A stretch of 64,000 nt of DNA. It comes from Agapetus fuscipes. Its lineage: Eukaryota > Arthropoda > Insecta > Trichoptera > Glossosomatidae. The DNA lies in NCBI GenBank assembly GCA_951799405.1, contig OX637338.1, forward strand, positions 3,720,001-3,784,000, read 5' to 3'. The position numbers and the translations under genes were made by a program. Of this stretch, positions 1 to 9,507 are shown in pieces (positions within the stretch are counted from its first letter, which is position 1; each line of letters starts with the position of its first letter). Below the pieces are notes generated by a model. It searched no databases and had not been told where the DNA came from. It was given only the letters and a program-made list of their open reading frames with translations.

Positions 1-2185
1 CCACAGTTTCTGCGCCGTTTGTCACAGCAGCCCCCGCCTGCCATTTCTTCTCAGGAAATAATCGTTAACTTGTAATGAATCGCATGATCAGGGGCGTGTC
101 CCCTCGTCACAACAGCCCAAGGCCCCGAAAGGACAAGGGCCCCCAAAAGAAAAGGGGCCCCAAAGGTTCGCCCATGCCATCCCCTAAGGGATTGTAACTC
201 TTTTTATGCCTAAATTGGTGGCAGGGGTGCCTTAACCCGGCCCTACCTCTATCATTATGCAGACAATTCAGTTAGTTTCAATAGAGAATGCTTCATACGA
301 CAATACTAGAGTACTTGACGATATTACGGCGTGAGCTTCTGTTCGATTTTTGCTGGGAGTAATTTTATTGTATGGCAATAAATTCATTTTGACAAAATAA
401 TACCACGTTATTGTAAATGCTTTTATTTTTTTATCCGTCCAAATATTATTTTTTCTAGGTTATATGGTTACGAATATGTAGTTGTGTGTTTTGTTCAATT
501 CTGAAGAAAATCCTACCGCGCGATTGTCTTTTACCACTTAGCCCAGCTACCTTGATATCAGTATTCCCACTGTACTGTAGGTACCATTGTAGATCTTTCT
601 GTTTAATTTATCCCCCATATTGTTTTATTTTCGCGGGTTCAATTCAATTAAAACTGCTATTTGTTCTTACATTTTTAAATTCAGATTCTGTTCACATACA
701 GAGTCACTTTATACGTACACAATACAACGGTCGGTTGGCTTCTAACGCTGCAGAGAGCTTGGCTCCTTATTTTATAGCAAGAATATGGATCATTGTCGAA
801 TCATTGAGAATTGGTACACGCTAGACTTTACTAGAACATTCGATTTAACACTCGAACAATACTATATGCAATAATTATGTACGTAACTTACTTATTTCTA
901 GAGAGCCTTTATAATTAACTGACACAGACAATCCGCAACATTGAGAATTGGTACATTGTCAGGTAGCTAGAATGTCAGATAGCTACCTGTTACAAAGAAG
1001 CATCAGGACTTCTTCCGTCACCGTGAGCGTGTCTCATCCTTTAATTCATTAACCAATTTAACTTAGATTCCCCAGTCAGTCTTGCCGTTTTGGCGTGGTG
1101 ATACTCTCCATTGTCTGTTTCCATTTAAAATAAACCACCTATTTCCTTTACCTTGTGTTTACCTACCATAATCTATATTTTGAACCTCTTTAGCATCAGT
1201 GGAAAGCGAGCAAGGTGTTGGGCCATGAACCCCCCCTGAGGAGTCTATTTTTCTAACCGGGCATCTGCAAAAGCGCGCAACCTAACCTCAAAGGAGCCCC
1301 CTTGTCAGTTGTCGGAATCGTAACCTCAAAGAGGTGACGGTTTGCGGCGGGGGGGCCCAGCAGGGACACGCGCTCCCAATCACATCATTACAACATGCAA
1401 GACTTTACTAGAACATTCGACCAAACACTCGAGTAATCTAGAACAATGCAAATCATATAAGTAACATACATCTATTTATTTCTAGAGAGGCTTCACAGAC
1501 TTTTTTATTAACTCACACAGACAAAACACAACACACAACAACATAATCGCAACAGTTTGAAAGAAAATGAACTGAATCATAGCCCACCCTCCACAGCATA
1601 TTGAATCCTTTCGTCGTAATATTTTTTGTCGTATTAACATGTCATACTTTTAATTATTATTAATAGGTACCTACCGGAAGGGGGTGAAGCCCCGAACACG
1701 AAGCTTCCGTTTTAATTTGGTAGATTATCGTCGCCGAGTGCGGCCGATGTTTGCCTAATGACTGGCACGTAAACAAAGCTATTGTGTTGCGAGTTCAAGT
1801 CCCGTTGATGAATGGCCGTCAGTGCTGTGGGGGCACGGGAACCCTTGGAAATGTGGCTTCTCAATGAGAGCCCTTAAAATATATAAATTTCAAAAGTATT
1901 GTCGTATTAATTATATTTTTTATTTTACTGTTTTTTTTTCTGACGTTAACCGGTCGGATCAATCGTAGGCTTGTGGTTAATGCTATGGACTCGTTATCGG
2001 ATGGGAGTGAGCTCAATTCCAAATTATTTGATGTAAATAAAGCTCTTCCCTGGAATTAAAATTTTACCTATATTCATCAAAGATCGGGAACTGGAGTTGT
2101 GATTCACACATATTATGCTTAGCAAATAAATAAGCCTGATTTTTTTGTACAGATTTTTTAAATTTTCATCGTACTATTTAAATAT
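1..2185. other. No gene; diverged repeat debris
   Basis: I see no convincing gene here. Two stretches, about 824-930 and 1396-1530, are diverged direct copies: both carry GACTTTACTAGAACATTCGA-like sequence followed by TTATTTCTAGAGAG and a CACACAGACA-type run. A weaker relative lies near 27735-27840. Around 1728-1880 a degenerate tRNA-like piece keeps a B-box-like GAGTTCAAGTCCC, which suggests an old SINE. GC-rich patches lie at about 90-240 and 1200-1370. The 112-codon open frame starting at 486 has no recognisable domain and is treated as chance. Confidence 0.6.
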
Positions 2186-2325
2186 GTAATCTAAGTTGCA
2201 AAGATATATTGACATTTAAGGCTCATATTTAATGCATGCCCACAAACAGACACATGCTAATTCACGCTTACACATGCTGCATGTTTACCTACCAAACAAA
2301 CCAAACCTCACTTGAACACACTTTT
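2186..2325 (-). repeat. Partial copy of the ~240-bp retroposon
   Basis: This is the tail-proximal part of the family best seen at 3718-3957 and 50308-50570, in reverse orientation. It begins TAATCTAAGTTGCAAAGATA and passes through the GCATGCCCACAAACAGACAC and GCTTACACATGCTGCATG blocks. The GGGGTGACATTGG half is missing. It abuts the next SINE directly. Confidence 0.8.
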
Positions 2326-2612
2326 TAGCTCGTTATCTTCGAAGGGTTTCGCATGTGCCGAGTGGAACATTTTTATTTTTACAGGTAAGGGGGCCGGCTT
2401 TACTTCAACTACTTCATTTGATGTGGGGGTTTCCCAGCTCCCGAGGGGGCTGGTACTTATTTCTTGTGAAGGCTAACCTTGCCGGTATTTTATGTTGGGG
2501 TTTGAAATAAACACCGAAACGGGAAATCATTTATGACACATTGGGTGGGATTCGAACCCGAGCTCACGGCATGGAATGCAAGCACTCTACCAACTGAGCC
2601 ATGGACCGGAAA
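2326..2612 (-). repeat. tRNA-derived SINE, family 2
   Basis: Read on the minus strand it opens with a tRNA-like head. The Pol III A box is TGGCTCAGTTGG and the B box is GGGTTCGAATCCC, near 2545-2600. Then come the body blocks AAATGATTTCCCGTTTCGG and AAATAAGTACCAGCCCCCTC, and a TACCTGTAAAAATAAAAATG 3' region. The cloverleaf is not restored, so this is a SINE and not a tRNA gene. Other copies lie near 22330, 28700, 31460, 36440 and 55860. Confidence 0.85.
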
Positions 2613-2674
2613 GCTTCCAAGGGGTCTGGTACTTATTTCTTGTGTGGGCTGAGTAAGAATGTTATGTTTTAAAG

Positions 2675-2812
2675 TCATAGGCCCGGTTTTTTCAACGTTA
2701 GCATATGTAGCTTGAAACTGATAAAAAAAAACAAACCTCACGATTAGTATAAGTTTGTCCTTATCATTCAATATAAAATCGCTATGCTAACGTTAAAAAT
2801 ATCGGGACATTG
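2675..2812. mobile_element. MITE with GGCCC...GTTAGCAT inverted ends
   Basis: The left end GGCCCGGTTTTTTCAACGTT is matched by the reverse complement of the right end (AACGTTAAAAATATCGGGAC). Both ends continue into a GCATA/TATGC block. The same family is at 35865-35996. There is no internal coding capacity. The target duplication is unclear here. Confidence 0.65.
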
Positions 2813-3300
2813 TAAAAAGAATAGATCAAAAACTTTTAGAGACAATTCAAATGTTTGCACTTCGTGTTGGAGTATTAAATAGAACAATGGACAAACAAAC
2901 AAGGAAAAGTTTTGGGAAACTGCATGACTTTTCTTTCGTGTTTAAGAATGTTGATTTTCACAGAGCGCATGCATTAATGAACCGTTATTTCTATTAAAAT
3001 AATAAATTTCTCTTGCCCCAAAGTGATAATGTAAATATTCAAGAAGTGACACGACAAAATGAAATTCTGTTTACCTAATGAAAGTTCAACTATTGTTTTT
3101 ATGTTTACCTCTTAAATAATGTATATTTTTTGTTCGTGTCAATGAAAACTACATCATTATCTTTGTTTGCCTATTTTTTTTCAATTTCACAAAATAAAAT
3201 AAAGGTGTAAATTTAGGTTGGTAATAGACTTCTGTAAGACACTAATGATCTGTAATCTACATATGTTATCTAAGTAACACACATGAATTACCAATGTTAT

Positions 3301-3550
3301 CTCGGTTTCAGGGAAAGGCGGCAGGAGTTGCAGAGTTTATATTCATGTGAGGTTTGCAACATTTGTAAGCGTGACTTTACTGGTGCCTGCTTATTAGTAG
3401 GTACGTGTTAAATATGAGCCTTCTATAATCTTAATTGCAAATATATATGACATTTAAGATTCATATTAACCATATAATAGTCAATAGTGAACAATTTTTT
3501 TTACAGTATGGATGGTCAGCCTCATACCAATCTATAGGGAAGGAGCCTTA
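3301..3550. repeat. Fragments of the ~240-bp retroposon
   Basis: A plus-strand piece (3301-3435, from GTTTCAGGGAAAGGCGGCAG) is followed by a minus-strand, internally deleted copy. The latter runs from TCTTAATTGCAAATATATATG near 3428 to GGTCAGCCTCATACCAATCT near 3515. The opposed orientation suggests two separate insertions. Confidence 0.6.
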
Positions 3551-3717
3551 AATGTCAATATATTGCAATATATTGCTAAGTGGCGGCTAATATGCAATGC
3601 TGATTTGTAATGTTAGTTTATTAGTTTGCTACATTTTTTGCATAAGAATTTTTAGACTTTTTTGTATCCCTAGATTTATTTTTAAGGTTTTGTTGTTTTT
3701 TTTTTCGTATTCCTTGA

Positions 3718-3957
3718 CTTATAGGTTGGTATGAGGCTGACCACCCATACTGTAAAAAATGGTTCACTTTGCCAATTTCACCCCTGTTTCAGGGAATGTC
3801 GGCAAGAGTTGCAGGGCTTATGTTCATTTGAGGTTTGGATTTTATTTGTAAGTACACAATCAGCATTTGTAAGCGCGAACTACACGTGTTTGTTTGTGGG
3901 CATACATCTGAGAGCTTTGAATGAATATATACTTGCAACTTAGATTATAGATTATAG
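3718..3957 (+). repeat. ~240-bp retroposon, complete copy (subfamily A)
   Basis: This copy runs from CTTATAGGTTGGTATGAGGC to CTTGCAACTTAGATTATAGA. It is a good type copy of subfamily A, whose tail is built of GATTATA units. A short internal hairpin (CCCTGTTTCAGGG) is conserved in most copies. About 25 full or partial copies occur in this window. Mechanistic evidence for retroposition comes from the copy at 63140. Confidence 0.88.
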
Positions 3958-3965
3958 ATTGCTGC

Positions 3966-4215
3966 CTCACAGGTAAAACTTAATTAGCTCTGATTCCCTA
4001 ATTTGAGAAATCGTGGATAAAACATTGTATTGGGTGCAACTTCTCATAGTAAGTGAACTAATTATAAGAAAGTGGTCATGACAAACTTCTAAACTTAAGG
4101 ATTCTCACTCTTTTGTAGTGTTTTCTTTCGTAGAAAAAGGAAAAAGATGCATTTATCTGAGATACTCATGTTAGCTTAATATATCACTTATTCAGTTTTA
4201 CCTTTAAGCTAGCAA
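3966..4215 (+). repeat. Dispersed repeat shared with 54240-54620
   Basis: This segment aligns with 54240-54620: both contain CTGATTC, a TTGGGTG(C/T)AACTTC block, GTGAACTAATTATAAG, GCATTTATCTGAGA and CACTTATTCAGTT. The second copy is interrupted by a tailed retroposed insert, so this one serves as an approximate empty site. No family name can be assigned. Confidence 0.7.
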
Positions 4216-4484
4216 TATACCTTTGCAACTTAGATTATAAAAGAAGAAGAGGATGTGTACAGGTAGTTAAGGAAATTCGTGTATTCCACCTGTCGTGGCG
4301 AGGAGTAAGCAATAAAAAATGATAATCTACGATGGGAATTCACGTAATATGAAAACGTGATGTCTCACGATATTAACTACCCCATACTAACCATGCAAAT
4401 TGTGGTTTCATGTTAGAAGGAGACAGTGAAAAAACGATACATGACACAATGACAAAATATCACAATGACAGTACCTACATCTTA

Positions 4485-4735
4485 CTTGGACCGGTCCGTA
4501 GTCCAGTGGCAACACTTCGGACTCGTAAATGGAAGTTTGTGGATACGGATCCCGGCGGAGCACAAAAAATATACCATTTATATTTCGAATGTGCTCTTCG
4601 CTGAGTTGAAAAATTCATTAACCTTTACCAAAGACCGGTCACTGAAAGGTTTATCCAACCTTACAACAACTGGGTCTTGCTTGAGAATTGGCGCTTTCTA
4701 CAGCGATACCTGGCAGATCTCCTTGATGATGACGA
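4485..4735 (+). repeat. tRNA-Gln-like SINE, family 1 (variant)
   Basis: The head ACCGGTCCGTAGTCCAGTGG carries a tRNA-like A box. A decayed B box (GGATACGGATCCC) follows. The body continues with GTTGAAAAATTCATTAACC and CTGGGTCTTGCTTGAGAATT. The anticodon-loop region reads ACTCGTAAA. Copies at 28467 and 55795 have ACTCTGAAT, as in a tRNA-Gln(CTG) ancestor. Related copies lie at 36088-36330 (minus) and 49865-50055 (3' body). Confidence 0.82.
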
Positions 4736-4789
4736 GTTTATAATTTTTGCATGTTTGATGTTTTTTCGTGTGCCGTTTATGGTAGGTAT

Positions 4790-5215
4790 GTCCTGTTTTA
4801 GTTACGTGATATTTTGTCATGTTATGTTTTCTTATGATTTTTGTTCCTGTGATGTTTTCCTCCCGTGAACTTCCTAAGAACATTTTGATGTTCTGTCATG
4901 TGTCGTTCTCTTATGTGTCATTCTGTCATGTGTCGCTATGCCATGTGTCGTTTTGTCACTGTGCCTTTCTAAACTGTCACCGCAAGTTGTACTGCAGCAC
5001 CTACGCAGTACGCTAAGTATAAAACCTTACTTCCAAACTCAACAGTCGCGTTTAACCAAAAAATAATGAAATCTAAAACAGCGCCTTTGGTGAGCGTTTC
5101 ACTTTCTATAGATTTATGTTTTAAACCTACAGTTTTACGCTTAGGTTGTATCACACACGTCGTTTCATAATATTTTCCTGACACGATCTCGTATGACATA
5201 CGGCGGGATCATACG
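4790..5215 (-). repeat. Decayed 15-bp repeat plus associated flank
   Basis: From 4790 to 4970 the minus strand is a degenerate run of the 15-bp unit ATGACAAAACGACAC, seen intact at 62826-63125. From 4975 to 5215 follows a flank also found after the 15-bp relic at 26640-26770. Parts of it occur near 28155-28260 and 54790-54930 (AAACTCAACAG, AACAGCGCCT, GAGCGTTT). The recurring association suggests one composite mobile or satellite-bearing element, not yet classifiable. Confidence 0.6.
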
Positions 5216-5483
5216 CGTCATATTAAAGCGTTTTATGATCTGTTTTTATTTATTTACATGGGTTAAACACAATCATAAAATACTCGCTCCAATTTTAAAT
5301 ATGTAGCTGACAGCGGTGCCAGTGGTTGATCAAGAAGTTGAATCAATGGACCTTAATTCACTATGGGGTGCGGTGTCTATTTGATGATGATGACACGAAG
5401 TGTTTGAATATAATTTTTAAAAAGCACTAAGTACCATAGTACTCAAATGGAGAAAAAAGAAAACGTCAAGGAATAGGTTAGAG

Positions 5484-5727
5484 CAGCGTTTTTCAACCTG
5501 TGGGTCGCGACCCCCTGGGGGGTCGCGGAGCCTCTGTAGGGGGGTCGCGAGAGGTCGAGAAAACTTCATTTTTTTTGTACAACATATAATTTGTGAGACT
5601 TAAATAAAAAGTCGATAAGAGTTAAAATTATTTTATTAAATGAAATGTATTAAAAAAAAAGGGTTGGGGGGCGAAATATTTTTTGATACTAGGGGGGTCG
5701 TGTCATGAAAAAGGTTGAAAAACACTG
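5484..5727. mobile_element. hAT-type MITE with perfect 8-bp duplication
   Basis: The ends CAGCGTTTTTCAACC and GGTTGAAAAACACTG are inverted repeats with the CAG...CTG termini usual for hAT elements. Next to the left end is the self-complementary GGGTCGCGACCC. The element is bracketed by GGTTAGAG at 5476-5483 and 5728-5735, an exact 8-bp target duplication, which is the hAT signature. It is 244 bp long with no coding capacity, so it must be moved by a transposase encoded elsewhere. Confidence 0.93.
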
Positions 5728-5904
5728 GGTTAGAGAAAGAAATATTTTTCAGATGTTTGTACAACCTATGAAAAAGGTTTTGGCCTCATTAAAATGAATC
5801 ATTTAATATTCTTCCTTATTTTTTTCTTTCTCAGCGGATCCTGATCAAAGCCTAGACGTCTAAAATTTTGTTAAACCAAATTATTTTACAATGCTTGTAT
5901 ATTG

Positions 5905-6140
5905 CCCTCTTAGCGCTTGTTTGTCCATCAGAGGTAATATTTTCACATAAACAATGTTTGCATGGGTAGGTACTGAACCAATATGTCTTATAAAAACTGG
6001 AAATTTATTTTGAAAATATTTAAAACAACTCTCACCAGTGGTGTACGTTTTTTTTCATAGCTCAGATTGTATAGAATGTGATTCTCAAGACAATTTCATT
6101 CAAATTTCATATTGAATTAAATTCTAGATTAGCCAAACAA
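5905..6140 (+). mobile_element. Partial GCTTGTTTGTC MITE
   Basis: This is a diverged relative of the MITE in each tandem unit (7992-8594). It shares TTAGCGCTTGTTTGTC, the AACAATGTTTGCATG block, CTTATAAAAACTGGAAATTT and AGCTCAGATTGT(A/G)TAGAATG. It has the left arm only, so its right half appears lost. Confidence 0.65.
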
Positions 6141-6171
6141 ACACTGGGGGGACGATATATAAGTAACCTAC

Positions 6172-6471
6172 AAAACAGTTGATAGTTTCAACTGTTTCTG
6201 CCCAACCAAGGCCTTGTTTGCTCAGGATTTTAAAATGCATAACCACATCGCTGACGTCACGGCGCCGTCGCATCAAATATGAATGTGTGAGCTTTATTTG
6301 CTCGGCTGGTCGTGTCGTTACACTGGATTACTTAATGAAGGGTCGGCCTGCGGTTCCTGGTCTGATATGGCTGATCCACACTAACGACAATCAAGACACA
6401 CGAGGCATGCACACGAGCTCACACACAATCAAACAGCCAACACACAAATTTAGAATCCAGCGTAGATGATA
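6172..6471. other. Unique GC-richer stretch, no gene seen
   Basis: A moderately GC-rich block (for example 6250-6280, with TGACGTCACGGCGCCGTCG) contains a 96-codon open frame without recognisable domains or splice context. The palindromic TGACGTCA is a CREB/ATF-type site by sequence, but nothing else supports a regulatory role. Confidence 0.35.
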
Positions 6472-6760
6472 TTGTTACGAAATTAGGGTTCAAAAGTCTT
6501 TCAAATTAAAATACACAGGTCTTCTTATACAGTTGTTTATTTTACACTTTTACATAATTTATTTTCACAAAGCTTTCTCGACTACTCCACTTGGTTTCTG
6601 TTCACTGATCAAGTTAGTTCTATGTGTTTGTAAGTCTCGTATGATACTACTCGCCCTGCAAGGCACTCGCACCCTTTATACTCTTTAAATTAGTAAAATC
6701 TAGACCTTTAGTTGCTAGACAGTTCCAGAAAGGCATAGTAATTATTATTTCTCGATGCTT
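6472..6760 (-). mobile_element. LTR of a retrotransposon, cut by the array edge
   Basis: Read on the minus strand this matches the LTR-like segment at 35150-35870. Shared features are a promoter with CTAGCAACTA, a TATAAA box (6674-6679 here), a GGCTTGCAGG/GCCTTGCAGG-like stretch, AATAAA signals, and AGAAGACC(A/T)GTATTTTGATTT near the 3' end. The tandem array begins at 6681, just upstream of this TATA box in the LTR's own orientation, so every unit carries the U3-like part. Confidence 0.7.
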
Positions 6761-7991
6761 CACGTAATACCTAGAGACTTCTCCATGTACACACAACCAT
6801 CAATCCTACCCACCAATACAATACAGAATTCCTATAATTATAACAAATACCTACTTAGCCTAGAGAATTCTACACTTATACACAATTATCGATCCTACCC
6901 ACCAATACTTATGAGGATTCTTATAACTATAACTACCCATACTTATTTCAATATTTATATTTCATATTTACATAACAATATAAATGATATAAATGAGACT
7001 TTGGAAATTCATAAACATGTAAATTGTAAATCGTATATTTTGGTCAATGTTGAGATTCCTACTGCTTCGCACCTCTTTGTCGTAACTCATCCTTCTTATT
7101 TCTCTATGGTTTTCGTATTGTCAATTTTTTAACAGTGTCCTCTTGAAAATGAAGTTTGCAAGTAGAAAGTACTTGAGGTTAAATAAATGCTCAACTTGTG
7201 AATATAAAACTCCGTGTTTTTAAAGAAGCTATACTTTCTTATAATTAATAAAAAAAATACCCTTAATAGAGACTTGTTCGCTTGCTTATAAATGACTAGT
7301 AGGGGAATCTCTTTGTTCTCAGCAAAACTCGCCTTGTATACAAGCGCTGAAGAAGAGTCGAGAGCTTATTGCAGTGTGGCTAGATTATTGAGTACCTACT
7401 ACGCTACGGATTCTTACACCACTGTCATCGAATTTTCAGAAAAAATGTAAAATATTCTCGTAATGGTCCCAGTAATGTCTGATGTCGATCGAATTGAAAA
7501 ATTCTGTTTTCATGTTTTTTATATTTTCCCTCCTGGTTGTAGTTTAAAACTTCCCCCTTACCTGTTTAAATAAATTTGTCAAATTGTATAGTTTAAACCT
7601 AACGGTTACTGCTAGTATTTTTTCATTATTTCGTAACGTACCTACATAATATGTTGGTAGTAAAATTTTTTGCAGTTATACACACACCTAGCTATCGTTT
7701 GATGGAAAATTAGTAGATTTGTACAAAAAAACTGCATTTTTAATAGGACGTTGTGCTTAGGTGTACACGTATGCAGTGCGCATAACCTTTATGGTAAAAC
7801 AATGGTTTTTAATGCGCTGTTCCACATGCAAATTGCACTCTATGTTTGTATAATGGGAGTTCATAGCGTGCAGTCCAAGAGAGGTGATATTACCAGTATT
7901 AGAGTGAGCTAATCAATGGCTGTATGGCCATATGGTAGAGTAGAGTAGGAAGTGGCTAGTTGACAGTGGACAGTGCGGAGGGTAGCTCGTT

Positions 7992-8594
7992 CCCTAAGTG
8001 CTTGTTTGTCTTATCGCTGCCTTAGTTCTTGTTTACCGCATACGCCATTGAGAAGACTTTACATGAGCAATGTTTGCATGTGTACTGGACCAATGTGTCT
8101 TATGAAAACAATAAATTTATTTTAAAACTATTTAAAAGAACTCTCACATTATCGAGTTTTACGGTTTTTCTTAGCTCAGATTGTGTAGAATGTGATTCAT
8201 AAGACAACTGCATGAAAAAGTCATATTTGACAAGATTGGCGTATACGGTGAACAAAAACTGGGGGAGCGTTATGTGCATCAGAGATAATTTCACATTTCA
8301 CGCAATGTTAGTATATTTACTGGACCCAAGTGTCTTATGAAAACTGGAAATTGATTTAAATAATATTTTAAGCAACTCTCATTCAAAGATGACCTTTCAA
8401 TAAAGTTGTCTTAAAAATCACATTCTACACAATCTAAGCTAAGAAAAAAATGTTAAACACGATAATTTGAAGGTTGTTTTTACTATTTTAAAAACGAATT
8501 TCAAGCATTCATAAGACACATTGGTCCAGTACACATACATTGCTCATGTAGAATTACATACCTCTGTTTTTAGATAAGTTAAACATTCACTAAG
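7992..8594. mobile_element. Long-inverted-repeat MITE inside unit 1
   Basis: The left end CCCTAAGTGCTTGTTTGTCT is imperfectly complementary to the right end (GATAAGTTAAACATTCACTAAG). Longer internal arms pair GCATGTGTACTGGACCAATG with CATTGGTCCAGTACACAT, and AGATTGTGTAGAATGTGATT with AATCACATTCTACACAATCT. An internal second copy of the CTTATGAAAACTGGAAATTG block suggests a dimeric history. Dispersed relatives are at 5905 and 49465, so the MITE predates the amplification. Equivalent positions in units 2-5 begin at 10819, 13725, 16442 and 19159. Confidence 0.8.
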
Positions 8595-8830
8595 ATGACG
8601 AAGTAGATGATGCACAGTGAGCAGTGGGCAAGTAGGCAGTTGACAGTGAATATTAAGTAGTAGACAGTGGGCAAGTAGATAGTAGACAGTGTACCTGCAT
8701 GTACCAAGAGCGCGCACTCACCATGCAAGGATTAAAATAAATGTAATTACTTTAAAAGCTCACTTGTGTCATGCGAGCATAGATTCCAAATCAGATTGTT
8801 TAGTCAGCGCCGGGCGAGGAGCGAGGAGGG

Positions 8831-9507
8831 CAGCACTGTCGAGCACTGTCAAGCACTGTCAAGCACTGTCAAGCACTGGCAAGCACTGTCAAGCACTGTC
8901 AAGCACTGTCAAGCACTGTCAAGCACTGTCAAGCACTGTCAAGCACTGTCAAGCACTGGCAAGCACTGTCGAGCACTGTCAAGCACTGGCAAGCACTGTC
9001 AAGCACTGTCAAGCACTGGCAAGCACTGGCAAGCACTGTCAAGCACTGTCAAGCACTGTCAAGCACTGTCAAGCACTGTCAAGCACTGTCAAGCACTGTC
9101 AAGCACTGGCAGCACTGGCAAGCACTGTCAAGCACTGGCAAGCACTGTCAAGCACTGTCAAGCACTGTCAAGCACTGTCAAGCACTGTCAAGCACTGTCA
9201 AGCACTGTCAAGCACTGGCAAGCACTGTCGAGCACTGTCAAGCACTGTCAAGCACTGTCAAGCACTGGCAAGCACTGTCAAGCACTGGCAAGCACTGTCA
9301 AGCACTGTCAAGCACTGGCAAGCACTGGCAAGCACTGGCAAGCACTGTCAAGCACTGTCAAGCACTGTCAAGCACTGTCAAGCACTGTCAAGCACTGTCA
9401 AGCACTGTCAAGCACTGGCAGCACTGGCAAGCACTGTCAAGCACTGGCAAGCACTGTCAAGCACTGTCAAGCACTGGCAAGCACTGGCAAGCACTGTCAA
9501 GCACTGT
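8831..9507 (+). repeat. 10-bp minisatellite, unit 1
   Basis: About 68 copies of AAGCACTG(T/G)C are uninterrupted except for rare GAGCACTGTC variants and 9-bp slips (CTGGCAGCACTGG). Ten is not a multiple of three, so all three forward frames stay open and read the same ten-residue cycle (KHCQALSSTV/G). The minus strand is open as well. The long open frames here are therefore a repeat artefact. T/G variants form a two-letter pattern. Confidence 0.97.

Larger units (their letters stand above)
6681..9507 (+). repeat. Tandem macro-repeat, unit 1 (2,827 bp)
   Basis: This is the outermost unit. The ~2,150-bp body begins CTCTTTAAATTAG and ends at GAGGAGGG before the 10-bp minisatellite. It differs from units 2-5 at a handful of body sites, for example TCAATATTT versus TCAATCTTT, CACTCTATG versus CACTCCATG, and CCCTAAGTG versus CCCTTAGTG. 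Units 2-5 agree at all of these. The body holds antisense LTR-derived sequence, an internal ~90-bp diverged duplication (CCTACCCACCAATAC twice) and a MITE. Short open frames in the body are not supported as genes. Confidence 0.97.

Noticed and set aside
486..824. 112-codon frame as a gene
   Set aside because: Hydrophobic A+T-driven composition, no domain, no splice or promoter context; expected by chance.
8831..9507. CRISPR array
   Set aside because: Contiguous 10-bp repeats without unique spacers, in a eukaryotic context.
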